A stretch of DNA of 64,000 bases from Welwitschia mirabilis. Its lineage: Eukaryota; Gnetophyta; Gnetopsida; Welwitschiales. The stretch spans positions 214,605,914 to 214,669,913 of the forward strand of contig JBOZIK010000001.1 in NCBI GenBank assembly GCA_051453625.1, written 5' to 3'. Of this stretch, positions 10,980-23,160 are shown one piece after another; the first letter of the stretch is position 1; each line of letters begins with the position of its first letter. The notes beneath the pieces are model-generated. The model ran no database searches and had not been told where the DNA came from. It saw only the letters and a list, made by a program, of their open reading frames with translations. The translations under genes and the position numbers were made by a program.

Positions 10980-13420
10980 AAAAATTGAAGCAAATATTAG
11001 AGAAATAATCTAATTAAGAAGGATGAGTTAATTTAAATCAGACAAGAAAAATTTAAAGATCTTCACTTAGTAAAATGGAAGAAATTGTGGAAGCTTTATT
11101 CTATTAATTAGTATAAGGAGTCTTACTTAGAGTAGAGAGCTCATATTAGCTAGCTAAAAAAAGTAATAAAACATACTAGATGTTATTTCAACATGGTTAA
11201 TCATAGGTAGAAATCTAATAGAATATTTAAAAGTAATATTAGTAATGAGACTATTCAAGAAGATAAAATTTCAAAAGATTTTATAAGAAATCTTTACTAG
11301 GTATGGACATTTAAAAAATACATAAACAATTCTTATGACTACAAACAATTTTGGAAATATACACCCATTACTCAAAAGGATATTTAAAATGATCTAATAA
11401 TAATGAAATTACATAGAAGTTAAATACCAAATGATTAAGTAGTAAAATTATTTAAACTTTTTTTGCCCCCACTTGGATATTTACATGAAGAGAGCATTTA
11501 ATTGGTTTCTACATAGAGGCATAATTACATAAAAATGAAATAATACTAATGTTCTCTTGATTCTAAAAACATTTTAGGCCTTAAATATCTAGGACCATAT
11601 CCTGATTAGTGTTTGCAATATTACCTATTGGTCAATTCTCTAAAATTCTAGTTATAAGGATTAGATTACATGCATCTTTTCTTGGTAGTAAGAATGAATC
11701 AAGTTAGATTCTTCAAAGGTAGAAGGATTCTACATGAAGTCATTATTAATCATAAAAGTTCCTATTCCCTCTGCAAGAGAATATGGAAGGGTTGCATCCT
11801 CAAACTTAATATTAAGAAGGATTACAGTAGTATTTCATGAAATTTTCTTGAACATGTTTTGAGAAAGAAAGACTTCTAATAGAAATGTATTAAGTTTATT
11901 CTTCATAAGTAAACCTCAGTGAGATTTATCCTTAAGATTAATCAATAAATTTATGAATACTTTTCCATAAAAATAGGTTTAAGACAAGGAGACCCTTTAA
12001 CTCCCTACTTATTTAGAACTATAATTAACTTCTTGCAAGACTACCTGAGATAGGAGGCATAAGCATTTATGGCCTTAATTTTCTATGTGATCACTTTTCT
12101 AATGATATAGTCATATTTTCAAAAGGTAACATTTGACAAACTAGAGTCATCAACAAAGGACTAAACATGTTTAGGAAATATTTTATTTTATAAATTAACT
12201 AGTGAAAGAGCAAACCTTATTATAATCATATTTGAAGGACTGTTCAAAAGGAAATTTATAGGATGCTAGATATTTAAGGTGATAAGGTCAAGGAAACCTA
12301 CCTAAAAATATTCATGTTTAAATTAAGGAACTTAGTAATCTAGTAAGGTTTAAACTAAAAACTTAAGAGGACATGTAGTAACTTGATTTTTTCTTTTTCT
12401 CTATAGTAACATAAAAATCATATTAAATAATAAAATTTTAAGAGATATAGCAAGTCATAGTAGTGCAATAGATTTATTTTTAGAGCAAATCAATAAATCA
12501 CTCAAAAATTTTAATTGAAATGATTGTAAAGAAAGTGATAAATACCATAGCATAACTTAAGAAGACATAGCTAAGATAGGAGAATCTATAGATTAAGGGA
12601 TCCAAGATGCAAATGGCTATATTACTCTAGCTTAAATAAAGATTATTGAAAACTTTTAAGCAAGGAAAAATCCCTTTAGATGAAGATTTTAACATAAAAA
12701 TACTCAATGGGGGCATTTCATTTTCTAGATATCCATATGTAAAGGGAGGAAAAAGCTAGAAACCTTAGTTATCTAGAATCTAGGTAAGGGAAACACTTCT
12801 TTGTAGAAGCTAGAAATTATAAATGACTACATCCCTAAGAACTTGAAATAGCTTGGGATAGCAAAAGACTAGATTAAAAAATTGTAGGAACTAAAATTTG
12901 ACTATTAAAGCATGGTCCCCTTTTATAAATAGATACTAAAAAATTTACAATGCCATTCTAGTATTAGAAGACCTTAGAACTAGATGTATTCTAGTGAGGA
13001 TATTTTGCTTAAAACAAAGAATGATTAATGAAGAACCCTTTACATTAAAGTGATTTATGTTGTTTAATTGTAGAAAACACCCTTTTATTTGTAGATCTTG
13101 GAAGAAGTTTTTAGTTGGAAGGTATAGAATAATTAAATGATTCCTACTGAAAGGAAAATTTTAATGGCTACTAGTCTAAGAATGTGAGATCTTAAGATTA
13201 GTGAGGACTATCACTTTTGAAGTTAGATCAAGATGCTAAAACATGTTTTTAAAATTACATGATGGATAAGTCTACTAGGTCAATGCTTGAAGAGACCTTA
13301 AATTGAGTAAAATTTATTTCAATAAAGAAAATATCTTAGACATTATAATTTGACATATTTGAATTTCAAGAAAGATGAAGGTGTTTAAAAGAGATGGGCA
13401 CATAACACTTAAAATCCTCT
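10980..13420 (+). pseudogene. L1-like LINE ORF2 (reverse transcriptase) relic
   Basis: A decayed non-LTR retrotransposon polymerase. Upstream of the palm, RAHIS-stop-LKK and RCYFNMVNHR (about 11138-11215) match the linker block of plant L1 ORF2. Next come FFKGRRILHEVIINHKSS (about 11712-11765), GCILKLNIKKDYSS (about 11792-11833), FLEHVLRKKDF (about 11845-11877) and GLRQGDPLTPYLF (about 11976-12014). The catalytic FADD-type motif appears as FSND (12095-12106) with IVIFSKG after it. Stops and frame changes are frequent. The segment after 12250 is assigned only by the weak NLGKGNTSL block at about 12782-12808, so the right edge is uncertain. No poly(A) tail or target-site duplication was identified. 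Confidence 0.75.
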
Positions 13421-15553
13421 ACCATATTTGTAATAAGATTTAAATCAAGGTTATACTTTGCATGATTGATCTTCATCTCATACACGAGACTATAAGCCTG
13501 GAACAATACCAAGAGAAATGCATCAAAGATAACCTACCTCAATGTGTAGGAGATTATTAAGAAGGAGAAATTAGTGTGAAAGAGCTAGAAGATGTTCATT
13601 TTTCCTGAGTTAGTTTTTAGAGGTCTTAGGTTTAAAACAGGATGTGGAGCTTATTTTTCCTTCATTTAAGGGGTATAATAACATAGACCTCCCTTCCTTC
13701 TGTTTCTCTCTCTTCAACCTCATCCCTCCTTTTTTTCCTAAGGGGTTAAGCCCTATGGGCAAAGGAGTGTCACATCTAGAAATCCTTTCTATAGCCTCTA
13801 TGGGATCTTGTGATGAGATTTATAGATAGATACCTCATTCATAATGATAAGTAATCTAATCTACAAGACCTTTATGTTTTTCTCCTCTTCTAACGCTAAA
13901 ATATAGATAAAATATTAATCTTCTATGTTTTCTAGCTAATAAACCTCATGAGAAGATAGTAGGTAGGACCTTTTAGCCTTGTTCAAAACCTTCTTAGTTT
14001 TTTAAAGGCATGAGAAGGAGGAGCCTCAAAAGGTATGGCAATCAACTTAAGAAAGCTAAATCCTTAGGCTCCAAGACCTTAGTAAAAGAAAAATTAGAGC
14101 ATTAGGTGAAAGACATTACAGGTATCTTCTTAGGAAGCACATTGGAATAAGAGTGAGACAAAAATAAAAAAACACATAATTCCCATGCTAAACGCTCTAA
14201 ATAGGGGCTTAGAGGTGTTTTATCTAGGGAACAATATTAGCAGAATTAGGGGAAGGAAGGTAATTCCAAGGGTCTTACCTCTTATAGATTCTTGAATCCA
14301 TGCGCTACGAAGGATTCTATTATAGAGGGGCAAACAAGTGTTTAATCTGAATCCCTAACTGGATTGAAGATAAGGACCATGAACTATTTAGGATATGTAT
14401 CTAAAGGTTTCAAAAGAACTAAGATGGGTAATATTCACTCTAATGACTCCTTAATAGTAGTCCTTCTTAGGGCCATAGCCCTACTTCATCCTCTAGTTAT
14501 GTGGTCATTTTGTTAATTAATGACAATGACGAAGATAAAGAAATTAATGATAGATTTAGAAATAGTTCTAGGGCTTAATTCATTGAAATCCTAGAAAAAA
14601 AGGAAATACAACATAGATGTTAATGCTAATGATAGTTCCTTTAGAACTTACATTAATGGAGGATATTCTAAATTCTAAGGAAATGTAGCATAGTTTATGG
14701 AATGACAAGTGGAAGGGTAAGGTGAAAAAAATAGAAGTTGATGAGCTTGACTCAATTAAAAATTGGAGGGACCATTACAAGTAGTTAGGAGTAAGTCTAA
14801 AACCCACCACCAATCTTATTCTAAAATCCTAGAAGAAGCTTGTCTTGCAATAGCAATCAAATAAAAACAAAAATAGATAAGGGAAGACTCTTAAAGAGAA
14901 AAAGGAATCTTAACTAGGATAAGAAAGCCTTGAATAGCTAGTTCCTAAGAAATATGTATTAGCTCATGCACTAGGAGAAGATCATTCAATGTTATGAAAG
15001 ATGGTATCTTTCAAAATATTAACTCCATGTAATAATCTAGGACTTGGGTTTTAGCTTGTCTTGTATTTTAATGTTCTTGTTTTTTTTCCATATGTGTTCT
15101 ATCAATTTCCCATAATGAGAGGATTTAAGTTATTGGCTATTAACTTGTAGAATTTTGGAATTGATAAGGGTCAATTTGACCTTGGCTGAGAAAGGGTTTT
15201 AGCCCCTTAGTTTAGAATTAGGAAATTATCTCATGTTCCTTGATTCCCTACTTAGCCAGTATTACAAATCCAATTTTATCAATAGGGATTTCTCCTACTT
15301 CCCATTATGGATTTTGTAATATTTTCTACTTTATTTATACATATTAACTATTTAAAAAAAACCACATAGATTATTATACCATTCTTATGTTTAATCCAAT
15401 ATTATTAGGTTTTTTCTAATAAAAAAGAGGAGCTCCCTTTTTATTATCTAATAACATTTACTTTACAACTGAAAAATTTTCAACATTTATTATTCTCTAT
15501 CATTTTCTTCTTTTTCTTTCATAAAATACCCTATTATTATTTATAAGTCCTCT

Positions 15554-15582
15554 TATATATATATATATATATACATATATAT
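15554..15582. repeat. (TA)n microsatellite
   Basis: An alternating TA run of about 18 bases, then ACATATATAT. Simple sequence only. Confidence 0.9.
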
Positions 15583-18176
15583 TTTTCATTCTATTTCTTT
15601 AATTAGCCATTTGTTAATTCGATAAATTTTTCTTATTTTACCTTTTAAAACCCACAAAATTGAAAGTATCTTTCATTTGTCTTGTAAATAAAGTAATGAA
15701 ATAAATTATTTATGAGTGGTATGAGAAAATAGAGCAAACCTGAAGGGATATGCATCTTATCTTATCACATTAGATAGGGTGATAATCTTTGAGAAAAAAT
15801 CAAGAGAAAATAATTTAGAAAGAGAACAAATATGGATTAAAAATAGCAAAGTTTAATTAATAGAATTTTTACTCTTGATAGATCATGTGATCTTATTAAT
15901 AATTAATAATGATTTCTGAAAGGTAACAAGTGATGAATATTAAAAATTAAAATATGATAATAAAACTAATGAATTGGAAGAAGTATATCAAGAGGCTTTA
16001 TTACTCATTTATCATAATGTTCACAATGATTATATTTATCATATTAAGCTATCTAAATCATTAAAAGAAGTTTGTAATACATGTAGTAAGCATTTTAACT
16101 TACATGTTAGAGAAGTTTAGCAAGATAGGGAAGATTAGTTGTGTAGTTTAAATGTACATGAATCAAAAAGCCAGGGATTATTACATAAATTATTCCAAGT
16201 CTCTTTTAATAAAACATACAAAATTAAATTTCAAGGTTGAAAATAATGATGCTAAAATCATCATTTTAAGTAGAATTTAGACTTTGAAGAAAATTTATTA
16301 CACTCTTAAAAGCATAGTTTTCACATTTTTTGATGAAATTAGAAAAATAGATGAAGATAAAAAGCAATATAAAGCATTATTTGTTAAGAACATATAAAAA
16401 GAAAAATCTCAAAGGAAAAATTCTTTTACTACCATAAAGAGGCACATGCTATCATAAAATCAAATATCTTCTTAATGAAAAAATAAAGAAATACGTCTTG
16501 ATTACAAAAGAATCCAATAGAAAAACTAATAATATTACTAAATCTACTGAAGAAGAATACTCTATCTTCTAACATTATTTCTAATCAAGTTTTCTAGCAC
16601 TTTCTAAAATATTTTTTTTTTTAAGTATCATGTTTCAAATTTATCTATATTATTATTCTAAGTAGTTTGAGTTTTTAAAGCATGTTCTAAGTCCATCATT
16701 AGCACCTTTCAGTGAAATTACTTTAAGCTTTATGCCATGGATATTATGTTAAATTTTAAGAGATTCTAGATTATGGTAGGATTTGTTTCCTTAATTTAGT
16801 ATTTTTATTTTATAAATAAATTTATACAATGAGCATTCCCACATCCTATGTGTGATGTATCTAATTTTAGTTTATTTGTTTAACTATTTTTCATTTTAAG
16901 GGGATTAGATTCATTCTTCATAGATCTAATCCTCTACTATGGGATTGTACTAAAGTATTTATTAATAAAGAATTAATAAAATCATTGAGTCTATTTTATT
17001 TATAAATCCTTTTAATGATTGTCTTAATAAATGTTTTTACTTTGACTTAGCCATAAATAAATTTCATGCTAAGGGGTTTTTTCTATAGACATATAAACTA
17101 AACCTAATGATGGTCATCCCAAGTTATCTTATTTAGATACCATTCATAAACAATTAAAATAGTAGCAACAAGTGTTCAAATAGAGGGTATAGGATTTTAA
17201 AGAATGAAAGTTAGTACCTTTTAGAGGATCTTGAAAGATAAAAATCAAAATCATATCTTGGATGTGATAGTCCTATTGTAAAATCAAGCTCTAAGTATCA
17301 TGAACTTCATGAAATTCATCAGTGATTAATTAATTTTTTTCAAATTTAGACGTTTTATCCTTACTAGAAAAATATCATGCTTAATTTTCAAAAGTTAAAG
17401 GATCTAGGCATGGTACCTAAGGTGAAAAATAATGAACAATAGAAATCAAATAATGCTTATTATCAGATAAGAATCAAGATTAGTAAAATTACACATTAAC
17501 ACATGAACATAAAAGTAAGTTGACTTAGATAATATTTTCTTATTTACCCTTGGAATTTTAGCATAGATAAATATTAGAGATCATAATTTCCATGATTTAC
17601 AGTATTCACTTCATAAATGAGATAAATATTAATATTCTTGATGTTTCTAATGTCATGTGTAGCACATGAATGAATTTGGATTAGAAGTATGAAACATAAA
17701 TCATTCTATCTAGTAACTTGAGGCTTTTCATGAAAACATCTCACACACATGTAGAATTTACATGTAGATGAAAATTTAGGAAAAATTATCTTTACTCTTC
17801 ATGAAGAAGAATTAATGAAGAAAAGAATTTTCAAAATGAAACATAGGAGGCTCTTGTAGATAAGAATTAGTAAGAGATCCTAGCTAACATAAAAGTAAAA
17901 GAGGGAGAAGGATAGAAAGGGTGAATTATCCCTATAATCAATATTTTACTTAAGATAATCATCCCCTAAGAATAAAGACATCATCAAATTAGTCTATTAA
18001 GAAATCTAAGAACTTTTATAAAGTCCCTTTTAAAAAAATACTAGTAAAATCTTAATAATTATTTAACTCTAATCTTTATCCTTTATTCGATTTCTTTCCT
18101 TTGGATCTTGGCTTAAAAGAAAACTATAAGTAGAGAAGAGATCATTTATATAAAAATAGAAACATTTTTCAAGGTA

Positions 18177-18300
18177 GTAAAAAAAAGGTGAGGAGGTGAG
18201 TAGGAATAATGAATTCATCAAAAATAATAAAAAAAAAGGATAAGAAGGAAGAAGAATAAAAAGAAGGAGGAGGAGGAGGAGTAAGAGAAACTCTTACATA
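18177..18300 (+). repeat. Purine-rich low-complexity tract
   Basis: Almost only A and G between 18177 and 18290, with a GGA run (AGGAGGAGGAGGAG) at about 18267-18281. No gene overlaps it. Confidence 0.8.
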
Positions 18301-20785
18301 AGGTAATAAGAATTAGAAGAAAACATAGCTCTAGATAAGCAACAAGAGTTATCTTTCAAGTAATATTTTTTGAATTTTCTGTTATAATAAAAATAATCAA
18401 CCTATGAAATAGTTATATTTATCCTTCTCAGAAAGGATGAATTTCTCTCATAGAATTCTTTAGCATTGAATCCTCTAGAAACATGAAATGTTCTAATGAT
18501 CTTATACATAAATTCATGTTTTATATTATGCCTTTAAAAGGAAATAAATTAAGAACTATGGAGATTCATATTAAGGATGGATGAAAAACCCATAATGTTC
18601 CCTCAAAGTATTTGTATCATCTACAAAGATGGTGTTTCAACATTAAATTTTGACATACTTAGCCTCTAAAATTTACTAAATAGTATGTTTTTAAGTGATA
18701 TAGATGCCACTATCACTTCTACTATTGTGTAGTTGATATCCTTGGAGATAATGGGTTTAGGAAAGAAAGGATTGTAAAACAATAGATAAATGGATGAATT
18801 AATCTTATATTCTAGATCTAAATTAGTCCATGATGATTAAGAAATACATGAAGAGTGCATTGATGGAATTTACAACACAAAGGAAAGCTATACATGAAGG
18901 CCTACCTCAAGCATAAATCATCATGATTTTTATAATAGAATCAATCATCATTACATTAGAACTTGGTTATTCTAAATCTAGCTTGCTTATGGCTATGATA
19001 ACAACTTGTGTCATCATAAGTTTCTAAACTTTTCTTCTTTCTTCGTGGGTACAAAATAGTGATTGATTCATGAAATATCTATTTTAATAATAGTAAGTAT
19101 CTATCTCAGATAAATTAATATTTACTTTACTACTTGCATTACCATTAAATTAACTTTGATAAACGATTAGATGTATGCTTTTCTTCCATTGTTGGTAAAA
19201 TTATGATTACCAATTATGCCATAGTACATTTTGAATTATTTTTTCAAAATTATCTTTTAGATGTATTCCTTTAATGTGTTATTTGGGTTCAAATTATTGA
19301 TGTATTAGTGTTATGAAACCTTTCATGCTAAGTCAATATTTCCTACATTTCATTTTAAGGTGTGATAGATATAATGTCAATGATTTCATAACATTTGGAA
19401 TATGTAGTAGTTAATTTATTGCTTATTTATAAATCTAATTCATAATATTTTTAACTTATATTGGGCTTGTTTGGTATATTATCTTATAAATAATAATTCC
19501 TAGTTTCTAGGAGGAGAAGTCTATGATACCATACTCTTTGACCCTTTTCCAAAGGCCTTTCTATTTAAATTCCTATCTAAATTTATTTTATAAACCTTGT
19601 GATATTTAAGATAACCTTTGTAGTTCCTAAGAAAGAACAATAATTCGGGTAAGCTACATTATAATAAGGTGTCCTAAGTTACTTATTTTAAACTACTACC
19701 TATACATTAAGATTAGAGCACATCTTTTAAAGATTGTGAATCATAAGTAAAGTCAAGGAATAGAAAGTTTTTATTGGCATTAGTTAGGATTGCAATTAGT
19801 GTTCCTTGGCTCATCAAGATTCATTTCCTTTAAAAAAGTTCTCTTTTATTTATATTTTGAAATCTAACCTATATATAAACTAAAAAACTTTGACTTGTTT
19901 TTTAGGAACTAGAAGCATACAAAGCATATGGGTTTAGATCATAAACTTTTGCTTAAAGTCTATTACATGGGGCACTATTTCTATCTAATGTATTTTAACC
20001 ATGTTTTTAGTTGTCAAAGTTTATGGAACATTTGTATATGTTTTATTATTGACAAGATGACATGTGGTGCAAAAATAAAATTTCAAACTTGAAAAAAAGA
20101 AAAAAAATCCAAACACTCTTTTGCTAAATAGTGTAATTTCACATTCTATTCACTATTTATTTTTTACAATACAAGTTTTGTAAGTTGATTCACACAACTA
20201 TACTTTTCACAAATCCATCATTATTTGAACTTATAATTGTATCTTCTAGCATTCTTCATTAATTTTTATTAGGAGTCTATCATAAATGTCTTTTTGACAA
20301 TCTTGATTTTCCATGTGTTAGATTAGTTTAGCTATTAGTAACTTTTGGCACAGTTGGGGGTACAAATAACTTAGAAGAGGCTAGCCTAACAAATTAAAAA
20401 AACCATTGGATGTTAGAATAATACAGCTGTTCATATGTGTAAAGAAATCATCACATGTTTTCTACAAAAAGTAACCTAACAATACGTACCATCATTATTA
20501 AGTGTCATGACCTTACCAAGGATTATCTATAATATTAATAGATTATAAAGTTATTGTTAACTAATACTTGATAACATCGTCCTTTTTCTTGGATGACAAA
20601 AGTTGGGAACTATGCTATGGTATAAAACTCATAAACTTGCACCATTATAGACAATCTAATTAAGTTATGATGTAGGTTCTTAATTTACATTTTTTTAGGA
20701 CATAAAGATAACATAATACATTATTTTACTGAAACGTGAGTAACTTAAACTAAAGTACTTAAGCGTATTATACACAACTTAACAT

Positions 20786-21105
20786 TTAGTCTTTGTTTCA
20801 TATTAACAGTATTTTCCAAGAGAGACATTCTCTCTCCAACGTATTTCATATTATTGTTGAAGAAGTTAACTATGCAGACATGACCTCATGGATATTATTC
20901 AATCATCTTTCAGACGTTAACAGGATGACAGCTTTAAAAGAACGTGCTTTGACTCATGTCCAATATTTGACATTTCTTTGGAGAGCCTGGCATCCATGAT
21001 TCCTCTGCGATTGACAGATAACCATACGATTGTTTGAGGTTCCCTCATGCAGCACGCAATCTATTGAGTAGTCAACAAATATCAGAACGCAGTATGAACC
21101 AGGTC
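20786..21105 (+). promoter_or_regulatory. Upstream region of the sugar transporter gene
   Basis: Base composition rises sharply here compared with the preceding 7 kb. A 68-codon frame at 20793-20999 has no recognised motif and is left uncalled. TTGAC-core elements, the core of WRKY-type W boxes, are present near 20949 and 21012, and inverted near 21072. Their number is too small to claim regulation. Confidence 0.35.
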
Positions 21106-21112
21106 TATAAAT
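21106..21112 (+). promoter_or_regulatory. TATA box of the STP gene
   Basis: TATAAAT lies 52 bases before the start codon, in the context GGTCTATAAATTCC. It would place transcription start near 21135-21145 and give a short leader of roughly 20-30 bases. Confidence 0.55.
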
Positions 21113-21163
21113 TCCAAAGTCGGAAACATTCGAGAAAAATGTGAGAAGAAGAAAACAGCTGCA

Positions 21164-22420
21164 ATGGCAGGAGGATATGCAGCAGCTTCAGCTTTCGAAA
21201 AAGATTACCAGGGACATCTGACTGTGTTTGTGATATTTGTTTGTTTGGTTTCTGCAACAGGCGGTCTTATATTTGGCTATGACATTGGGATCTCAGGTAA
21301 GAACAAGCTAATTTCATTCTGTTTATGAAGAAACTCTGGTTTATTAGCTTTAGCTTGTTACAACTTGCAGTCTACTTGCAGGAGGAGTTACGTCAATGGA
21401 CACCTTTTTGGAGAAATTCTTTCCAGATGTGTATGCGAGGGTGAAGAAGGCTCATACTAACCAATACTGCAAGTTTGATGACCAACTCCTGACGACTTTT
21501 ACATCTTCGCTGTATATAGCAGGTCTGATAGCTTCTTTCTTTGCCTCAGCTACAACCAGAGTGTTAGGAAGAAAGCCCTCCATACTAATGGGAGGCGTTT
21601 TCTTTCTAACTGGTGCTGCTCTTAATGGCTCGGCTGTTAATGTTATTATGCTCATTCTTGGCCGCATTTTCCTGGGTATTGGCGTAGGTTTCGGCAATCA
21701 GGTATATAGAATTGCAGGTTTATATTTACATGAAGTTTCTATGAAAGATGATGTTTGAAAATTTAGTGGCCAAAGTGCAGTCAGTTCCACTGTATTTGTC
21801 AGAGATGGCACCGCCTAGAGTCAGAGGAGCACTGGGACAGTGCTTCCAACTGTTTGTGACCATAGGAGTTCTTCTTGCAAACTTGATAAACTATGGAACT
21901 CAGAGAATACAGGGATGGGGATGGAGATTGTCACTGGGACTCGCAGCAGTGCCTGCCAGTATAATGATTACGGGATCTCTGATGGTGCCGGATACTCCCA
22001 ACAGTTTGATCGAGAGAGGTTACAGAGAGCAAGCGAAGGATATGCTTGTGAAGATGAGAGGCACCCAAGAAGTTGATGCCGAATTCCAGGACTTGGTTGA
22101 GGCAAGTGAGGCTTCAAGGAAGGTCAGGCATCCCTTCAGAAACATCCTGCAGAGGAAGTATAGACCTCAACTTGTTATGGCTATCGCCATTCCAATGTTT
22201 CAGCAGTTAACAGGCATCAATGTCATTGCATTCTATGCGCCTGGTCTCTTCAAAATTCTGGGGTTTGGAGAAAATGCTAACCTTATTTCTGCAATCATGC
22301 CTGCTATATCCCTTGCGGCAGCAGTCACGGCCATGGTTATTGCTGACAGAATGGGCAGAAGAGTTCTCTTTATGGCAGGAGGAATAATGATGTTCTTCCC
22401 TCAGGTAAACCTGTCATCAC

Positions 22421-22466
<46 letters not shown>

Positions 22467-23035
22467 GTTTTCAGATCCAGATTTTTTCTGCAAGAACCGG
22501 TTTTGGTTACTATTGTTGGATTACTGTCAAACAGATGGCCATTGCAGCAATACTTGGAGTTGGGTTTGGTAACACAGGAGAGGGAAATCTTAGCGGAGGA
22601 GATGCAGCAGTTGTGGTGGTATGTATATGTATTTATGTGTTGGGCTTTGCATCGTCCTGGGGGCCTCTGGTATGGCTGGTGCCAAGTGAGATATACCCTC
22701 TTGAGATAAGGTCAGCTGGGCAGAGCATCACAGTGTCTGTCAATCTTCTGCTATCATTTGTGGTGGCACAGACATTCCTGGCGATGTTGTGTGAGATGAA
22801 GTATGGAATTTTTGTTTTCTTCGGAGGCTGTGTCTTCGCCATGACTGCATTTGTGTATTGGCTGCTTCCCGAGACGAGGAATGTGCCAATTGAAGAAATG
22901 AGTGTCATTTGGCAGACTCACTGGTTTTGGTCTTCCTATGTCTCTTCTTCTTCTTCTTCTTCTTCGTCTCCAACCCAAAACACTGAAGTCTCACACGATC
23001 AACCTTTCGTGCTCCGTAGACAAGCACCCTCATAG
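21164..23035 (+). CDS. Sugar transport protein (STP-type monosaccharide/H+ symporter), four exons
   Basis: Exons 21164-21296, 21382-21701, 21781-22404 and 22535-23035 (stop TAG) join in frame to 525 residues; all three introns (85, 79 and 130 bp) are GT-AG. The length suits plant STPs, plasma-membrane MFS carriers with 12 helices that import hexose with a proton. Family marks seen: FGYDIGISGGVTSMD (37-51) with proton-site Asp40; GRK at 107-109; LGRIFLGIG with Arg139; VPLYLSEMAP (153-162); Gln174; PDTPNSLIERG (221-231); QQLTGIN (292-298); DRMGRR (340-345); WGPLVWLVPSEIYPLEIRSA (401-420) with Trp406; Asn429; PETRNVPIEEM (471-481). Cys74 and Cys445 match the lid disulfide cysteines of AtSTP10. 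The start is the first ATG after the TATA box and gives the usual short cytosolic N-terminus. Oddities: the Asn of helix 8 is Ser328, PETKG is PETRN, and the tail carries nine serines (496-504). Substrate is not deducible; no STP number is assigned. Confidence 0.95.
21297..21381 (+). other. Intron 1 of the STP gene (85 bp)
   Basis: Donor CAG|GTAAGA and acceptor CTTGCAG|GAGGAG. It splits the codon for Gly45 in the GISGGVTSMD motif; removing it restores the family motif exactly. Confidence 0.9.
21702..21780 (+). other. Intron 2 of the STP gene (79 bp)
   Basis: Donor CAG|GTATAT and acceptor AAGTGCAG|TCAGTT. It lies in phase 0 between GFGNQ and SVPLYLSEM. Reading through it hits a stop (TGA at 21756-21758), so splicing is needed. 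Confidence 0.9.
22405..22534 (+). other. Intron 3 of the STP gene (130 bp) with a CT microsatellite
   Basis: Donor CAG|GTAAAC. The acceptor is placed at CAAACAG|ATGGCC because it keeps frame and gives a gap-free match to the family (FFPQ|MAIAAILG). Two other AG sites right after the CT run (22466-22467 and 22472-22473) would shift the frame. Confidence 0.8.
22426..22465 (+). repeat. (CT)n microsatellite in intron 3
   Basis: About 39 bases of uninterrupted CT. It forms an unusually long polypyrimidine tract in front of the unused AG at 22466-22467. Confidence 0.95.
22943..22970 (+). repeat. (TCT)n microsatellite coding for polyserine
   Basis: A run of TCT codons with one TCG encodes Ser496-Ser504 in the cytosolic C-terminal tail of the transporter. 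Unit-length change here would not shift the frame. Confidence 0.9.
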
Positions 23036-23160
23036 GTGATTCCACCTTTGGCAATTTTTCTGAATAATCTTAAATTATAGGCTTTCTTGTGTATAGGCAT
23101 GAAATCTCATTAAGCTTTTATCAAATTTAAATAATAACTATGTCATAACATTGTTCACAT
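23036..23160 (+). terminator. Probable 3' untranslated region of the STP gene
   Basis: AT-rich sequence after the stop with AATAAT-like words near 23062 and 23131 that could act as near-upstream polyadenylation elements. The cleavage site cannot be placed from the sequence. Confidence 0.4.

Larger units (their letters stand above)
13421..20785. other. Long AT-rich desert, no recognisable gene
   Basis: Both strands were read. Frames are short and lack recognisable motifs; the 61-codon frame at 13644-13829 is Pro/Ser/Phe-rich with no domain. The part at 14000-15100 has purine-rich, Lys-rich broken frames that could be further non-LTR element debris, but no diagnostic motif was found. Simple repeats are listed separately. 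No RNA gene was recognised. Confidence 0.6.

Noticed and set aside
14000-15100. Possible second LINE or endonuclease relic
   Set aside because: Broken Lys-rich frames without any diagnostic endonuclease or RT motif.
20793-20999. A 68-codon frame just upstream of the transporter
   Set aside because: No motif, no splice link in frame to exon 1, and it lies upstream of the TATA box; treated as promoter-region sequence.
21452-21697. Minus-strand frame of 81 codons inside the transporter gene
   Set aside because: It is the shadow of exon 2; the sense strand carries the conserved STP motifs.
22633-22978. Two minus-strand frames in the last transporter exon
   Set aside because: Shadows of exon 4, one of them made of the antisense of the polyserine repeat.
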